DNA of 64,000 nucleotides from Croceibacter atlanticus HTCC2559 (lineage in GTDB: Bacteria > Bacteroidota > Bacteroidia > Flavobacteriales > Flavobacteriaceae). The DNA is taken from contig NC_014230.1 of assembly GCF_000196315.1 (NCBI RefSeq), forward strand, positions 620,001 to 684,000, given 5' to 3'. The notes below the pieces were generated by a model. That model saw only the letters and a list, made by a program, of their open reading frames with translations. It made no database searches and was not told where the DNA came from. The translations under genes and the position numbers were made by a program. Below, in pieces: positions 61,523-64,000 of this stretch; the first letter of the stretch is position 1; every line of letters starts with the position of its first letter.

Positions 61523-62747
61523 AACAATAACTCTCATTGGGATAAATTTTTATCCTGAAGACACTGCTATAGGTCTTTACTCTACACAACTCATAAATTA
61601 CCTAGTTAACAAAGGGTATGCGGTAAATGTAATTACAGGTTTTCCATATTATCCACAATGGGAAGTTTGGAAATCTTATAAAAACAACCCTAATTTCATA
61701 AAAGAAGATATAAATAACATTACTATATATCGTTATAAACAGTATGTGCCTAATTCTCCGTCATTTATTAAACGTATCTTACATATATTAGATTTTAGCT
61801 TCGGCAGTTTAATCAATTCATTTAAAATAAAATCGACAGACCTTGTAATTTCAATAATACCTGTAACGCCATCAGCAGGTATAGGTTGGTTATTAAAAAA
61901 GAGATTAAATGCTAAATTATGGGTTCACATTCAAGATTTTGAATTTGATGCTGCTTTACAGTCTGGTTTAACTACAAAAAAGAAATTTAGCTTAAAAACG
62001 CCACTCTTTGGTTTGCTTTTTAAAGTTGAATCTTGGTTGCTTAACAAAGCAGATATTACCAGCACTATTAGCAATACGATGTTAGAAAAACTAAGTGCTA
62101 AAACAAAATCACCAACATATTTCTTACCTAATTGGGTAGACAATGAAAAGATAGACAAGACTTATAAAAAGCCTCATAAATATTTTTCATCTAATAAATT
62201 TAAAATTTTATATTCTGGCAATATAGGAGACAAACAAGATTGGGATACTTTTGTACAATATGCTTCAAAGTTAGATAAGCAAAGGTATGAACTCATTGTC
62301 ATTGGAGACGGCTCAAAAAAAGCATGGCTAAAAGAAAACACGAAAACATTACCACAGGTTTCTCACTATGAACCTGTTCCCTATGAGGATTTAGGACATG
62401 TTCTTTCAAGTGCTCAATTGCATATTTTGTTTCAAAAAACAGAAATTGTTGATACAGTAATGCCCTCTAAAATATTAGGGATGATGGGTAGCTCTGTTCC
62501 ATCTTTAGTAACTGGTAGCAGTTTATCTGAAGTTAAAAAAACAATTCAAGAGAGTGAAGGTGGTAAATACGTTGATGAAGCTGAGTTCAGTATTAATGCT
62601 CTTTTAACTTATACAGAATGTCTTTTTAATGATGAATCCTATTCACAAAAGATTGGTGAAAATGCAAAGTGCTATATCATTAGTAAATTCTCAAAAAATG
62701 TTATTTTAAAAGAAATGGAAAGTAGGATAGCAACTCTTTTAAAATAG
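61500..62747 (+). CDS. WcaI-type glycosyltransferase, probable non-AUG start
   Basis: About 415 residues if read from the ATA at 61500. The frame from there reads KTITLIGINFYPEDTAIG and STQLINYLVNKGYAVNVITG, then GFPYYPQWEVWKSY, the N-terminal Rossmann half of WcaI-type GT4 enzymes. The first standard start in frame is a GTG at 61746, which would drop about 80 residues of this domain. Later motifs are SAGIGWLLKKR, HIQDFEFDAA, ILYSGNIGDKQDWD, VVIGDGSKK-like IVIGDGSK and PSKILGMMGSSVPSL. The upstream frame is open back to a stop at 61494 with no ATG, GTG or TTG. Start codon uncertain; product family fairly sure. Confidence 0.75.
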   Translation: MEAQQHHKTITLIGINFYPEDTAIGLYSTQLINYLVNKGYAVNVITGFPYYPQWEVWKSYKNNPNFIKEDINNITIYRYKQYVPNSPSFIKRILHILDFSFGSLINSFKIKSTDLVISIIPVTPSAGIGWLLKKRLNAKLWVHIQDFEFDAALQSGLTTKKKFSLKTPLFGLLFKVESWLLNKADITSTISNTMLEKLSAKTKSPTYFLPNWVDNEKIDKTYKKPHKYFSSNKFKILYSGNIGDKQDWDTFVQYASKLDKQRYELIVIGDGSKKAWLKENTKTLPQVSHYEPVPYEDLGHVLSSAQLHILFQKTEIVDTVMPSKILGMMGSSVPSLVTGSSLSEVKKTIQESEGGKYVDEAEFSINALLTYTECLFNDESYSQKIGENAKCYIISKFSKNVILKEMESRIATLLK

Positions 62748-62843
62748 TATACCTTAAAAAGAGTTTTGGAGTACTATATTTAATATCTTAACTTTAGTAA
62801 GACAAACATCAGCTAAACTCTTACCTATAAAAAAACATTACTT

Positions 62844-62851
62844 TACATTTG
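62844..62851 (+). promoter_or_regulatory. -7 promoter element (TACATTTG)
   Basis: TACATTTG fits TAnnTTTG and lies in the only larger gap (171 bases) of the polysaccharide run, 67 bases before the next start. No clear -33 element is seen. Confidence 0.5.
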
Positions 62852-62918
62852 CTACGATTTAAAAACTACCAGGTTTAGTACTGCAAATATGCTATGCCTT
62901 AATGTAAAACAAGTTTCT

Positions 62919-63908
62919 ATGCCAAAAAGAGTATTAATAACTGGTGCTGCCGGTTTTGTAGGATCACATCTTTGCGATAAATTTATAAACGAAGGTTGTC
63001 ACGTTATTGGTATGGATAATCTCATAACTGGAGATTTAAAAAACATAGAACATCTATTTGCCTTAGAAAATTTTGAATTTTACCACCACGATGTTTCAAA
63101 ATTTGTACACGTTGCAGGAAGTTTAGATTACATCATGCACTTTGCTTCTCCTGCAAGTCCTATAGATTATCTTAAAATTCCTATTCAAACATTAAAAGTA
63201 GGCTCTTTAGGAACCCACAATTTACTTGGCTTAGCTAAAGAAAAAGGTGCTCGCATATTAATTGCTTCAACTTCTGAGGTTTATGGAGACCCTAAAGTTC
63301 ATCCTCAGGCAGAAACGTATTACGGTAACGTAAATACTATTGGACCAAGAGGCGTTTATGACGAAGCAAAACGCTTTCAAGAATCTATAACTATGGCCTA
63401 TCACAGGTTTCATGGCTTAGAAACAAGAATTGCAAGGATTTTTAATACCTATGGCCCAAGAATGCGACTTAATGATGGTCGAGTAATACCTGCATTTATA
63501 GGACAGGCGTTAAGAGGTGAAAACCTCACAGTATTTGGCGATGGTTTACAAACCCGTTCATTTTGTTACATAGATGATCAAGTTGAAGGCTTGTATAGTT
63601 TATTAATGAGTGATTATACAGATCCTGTAAATATTGGTAATCCAGAAGAAATTACAATCTTAGATTTTGCTGAAGAAATTATTAAGCTAACAAACAGCGA
63701 CCAGAAAATCATATTTAAGCCTTTACCAACAGACGATCCCTTACAAAGAAAACCAGATATTACCGTTGCTAAACGAGAGTTGTCTTGGTCTCCTAAAGTG
63801 TCTAGAGAAGATGGTATGCAAAAAACCTATGCGTATTTTAAAGGGTTAAGTGAAGAAGAGCTTTATAGAAGCGAACACAAAGACTTCTCTAAGCATATTG
63901 TAAAATAA
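62919..63908 (+). CDS. NAD-dependent epimerase/dehydratase, UDP-glucuronate decarboxylase (UXS)-like
   Basis: 329 residues from the ATG giving [18 protein letters not shown]; a frame start 30 bases upstream adds nonconserved residues. Motifs: [55 protein letters not shown] (YxxxK), and [19 protein letters not shown], the set seen in UDP-xylose synthases. It turns UDP-glucuronate into UDP-xylose. The stop overlaps the start of the next gene by one base. Confidence 0.88.
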   Translation: MPKRVLITGAAGFVGSHLCDKFINEGCHVIGMDNLITGDLKNIEHLFALENFEFYHHDVSKFVHVAGSLDYIMHFASPASPIDYLKIPIQTLKVGSLGTHNLLGLAKEKGARILIASTSEVYGDPKVHPQAETYYGNVNTIGPRGVYDEAKRFQESITMAYHRFHGLETRIARIFNTYGPRMRLNDGRVIPAFIGQALRGENLTVFGDGLQTRSFCYIDDQVEGLYSLLMSDYTDPVNIGNPEEITILDFAEEIIKLTNSDQKIIFKPLPTDDPLQRKPDITVAKRELSWSPKVSREDGMQKTYAYFKGLSEEELYRSEHKDFSKHIVK

Positions 63909-64000
63909 TGATTTACAGAAGAGGACGATATTCAGGATATATAAGACCATTTAATTATTTGGTCGACTTGTGTATTGTAAATTTCTTGGCTTCTCAATTT
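63908..64000 (+). CDS. Priming sugar-phosphate transferase, N-terminus only (cut by window edge)
   Basis: 31 residues are visible: [20 protein letters not shown], then LCIVNFLASQF, entering a membrane helix. This beginning is typical of the Bacteroidetes polyprenyl glycosylphosphotransferases (WcaJ/exopolysaccharide type) that put the first sugar phosphate on undecaprenyl phosphate. The ATG overlaps the stop of the UXS-like gene by one base. The rest is beyond the window, so the call is tentative. Confidence 0.65.
   Translation, partial: MIYRRGRYSGYIRPFNYLVDLCIVNFLASQF

Overview
The window looks like the chromosome of a marine-type member of the Flavobacteriaceae (Bacteroidetes). It is AT-rich and has gliding genes (gldD, gldE), a PorT-family barrel, a TonB-dependent receptor with a carboxypeptidase-regulatory N-terminus, DUF5689 and DUF4199 proteins, and an L21 ribosomal protein with a long C-terminal extension. 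Start codons lack Shine-Dalgarno sequences, and many genes carry the Bacteroidetes -7 promoter element TAnnTTTG. I see no rRNA, CRISPR array, prophage or insertion sequence. Most genes are intact, and only the two genes at the window edges are cut.

Region by region. 1-5.3 kb: a secreted nuclease lipoprotein (cut by the left edge), divergent from a TonB receptor and a DUF5689/choice-of-anchor J lipoprotein; this is probably a surface uptake unit. 5.4-10.1 kb, minus strand: a DMT transporter, a Pmp3 peptide, gldD-gldE, ssb and mutY. 10.2-13 kb, plus strand: an HU gene with a 29-residue basic peptide, ribonuclease E/G and recX. 13-20.6 kb, minus strand: a cupin-type hydroxylase, bioB and three M16 peptidase homologues, of which only one has the zinc motif. 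20.7-26.9 kb, plus strand: DUF4199, rplU-rpmA, asnS, a pseudouridine synthase, rpoN and a PAP2-like membrane protein. 26.9-30.2 kb, minus strand: a PorT-like barrel, an ExbB/ExbD/ExbD energy-transducing set and tRNA-Ser(GGA). 30.3-43.3 kb: housekeeping and repair genes in small operons (asparaginase, tatD, retropepsin-like protease, SDR-CYTH-YciI, dinB, recJ with an orphan adenine methyltransferase, lpxH-queD, a prolyl-hydroxylase-like enzyme, MATE pump). 43.5-47.2 kb: three glycosyltransferases, a universal stress protein and tRNA-Ala(GGC). 47.2-64 kb: tatA on the minus strand, then a long plus-strand run of an M23 peptidase, a GH3 protein, a DUF6909-like protein and a capsule/exopolysaccharide locus.

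The polysaccharide locus has a chain-length regulator, GDP-fucose synthesis (gmd, fcl), a flippase, two polymerase/ligase-type membrane proteins, three glycosyltransferases, a WcaF-type acetyltransferase, a UDP-xylose synthase-like enzyme and the start of a priming sugar-phosphate transferase. Together these describe a Wzx/Wzy-type pathway for a fucose- and probably xylose-containing glycan. Gene spacing from 47.5 to 62.7 kb is 0-45 bp with frequent overlaps, so the run could be one transcription unit.

No clearly new multi-gene system stands out. The best leads are: a WcaI-type glycosyltransferase whose N-terminus can only be translated from a non-AUG start; a DUF6909-like protein with a nucleoside-phosphorylase-like C-terminal half; the active/inactive/degenerate M16 trio; the L21-helix-hairpin-helix fusion; a tiny basic peptide whose last codons form a terminator stem; and repeated very short or leaderless promoter-start arrangements.
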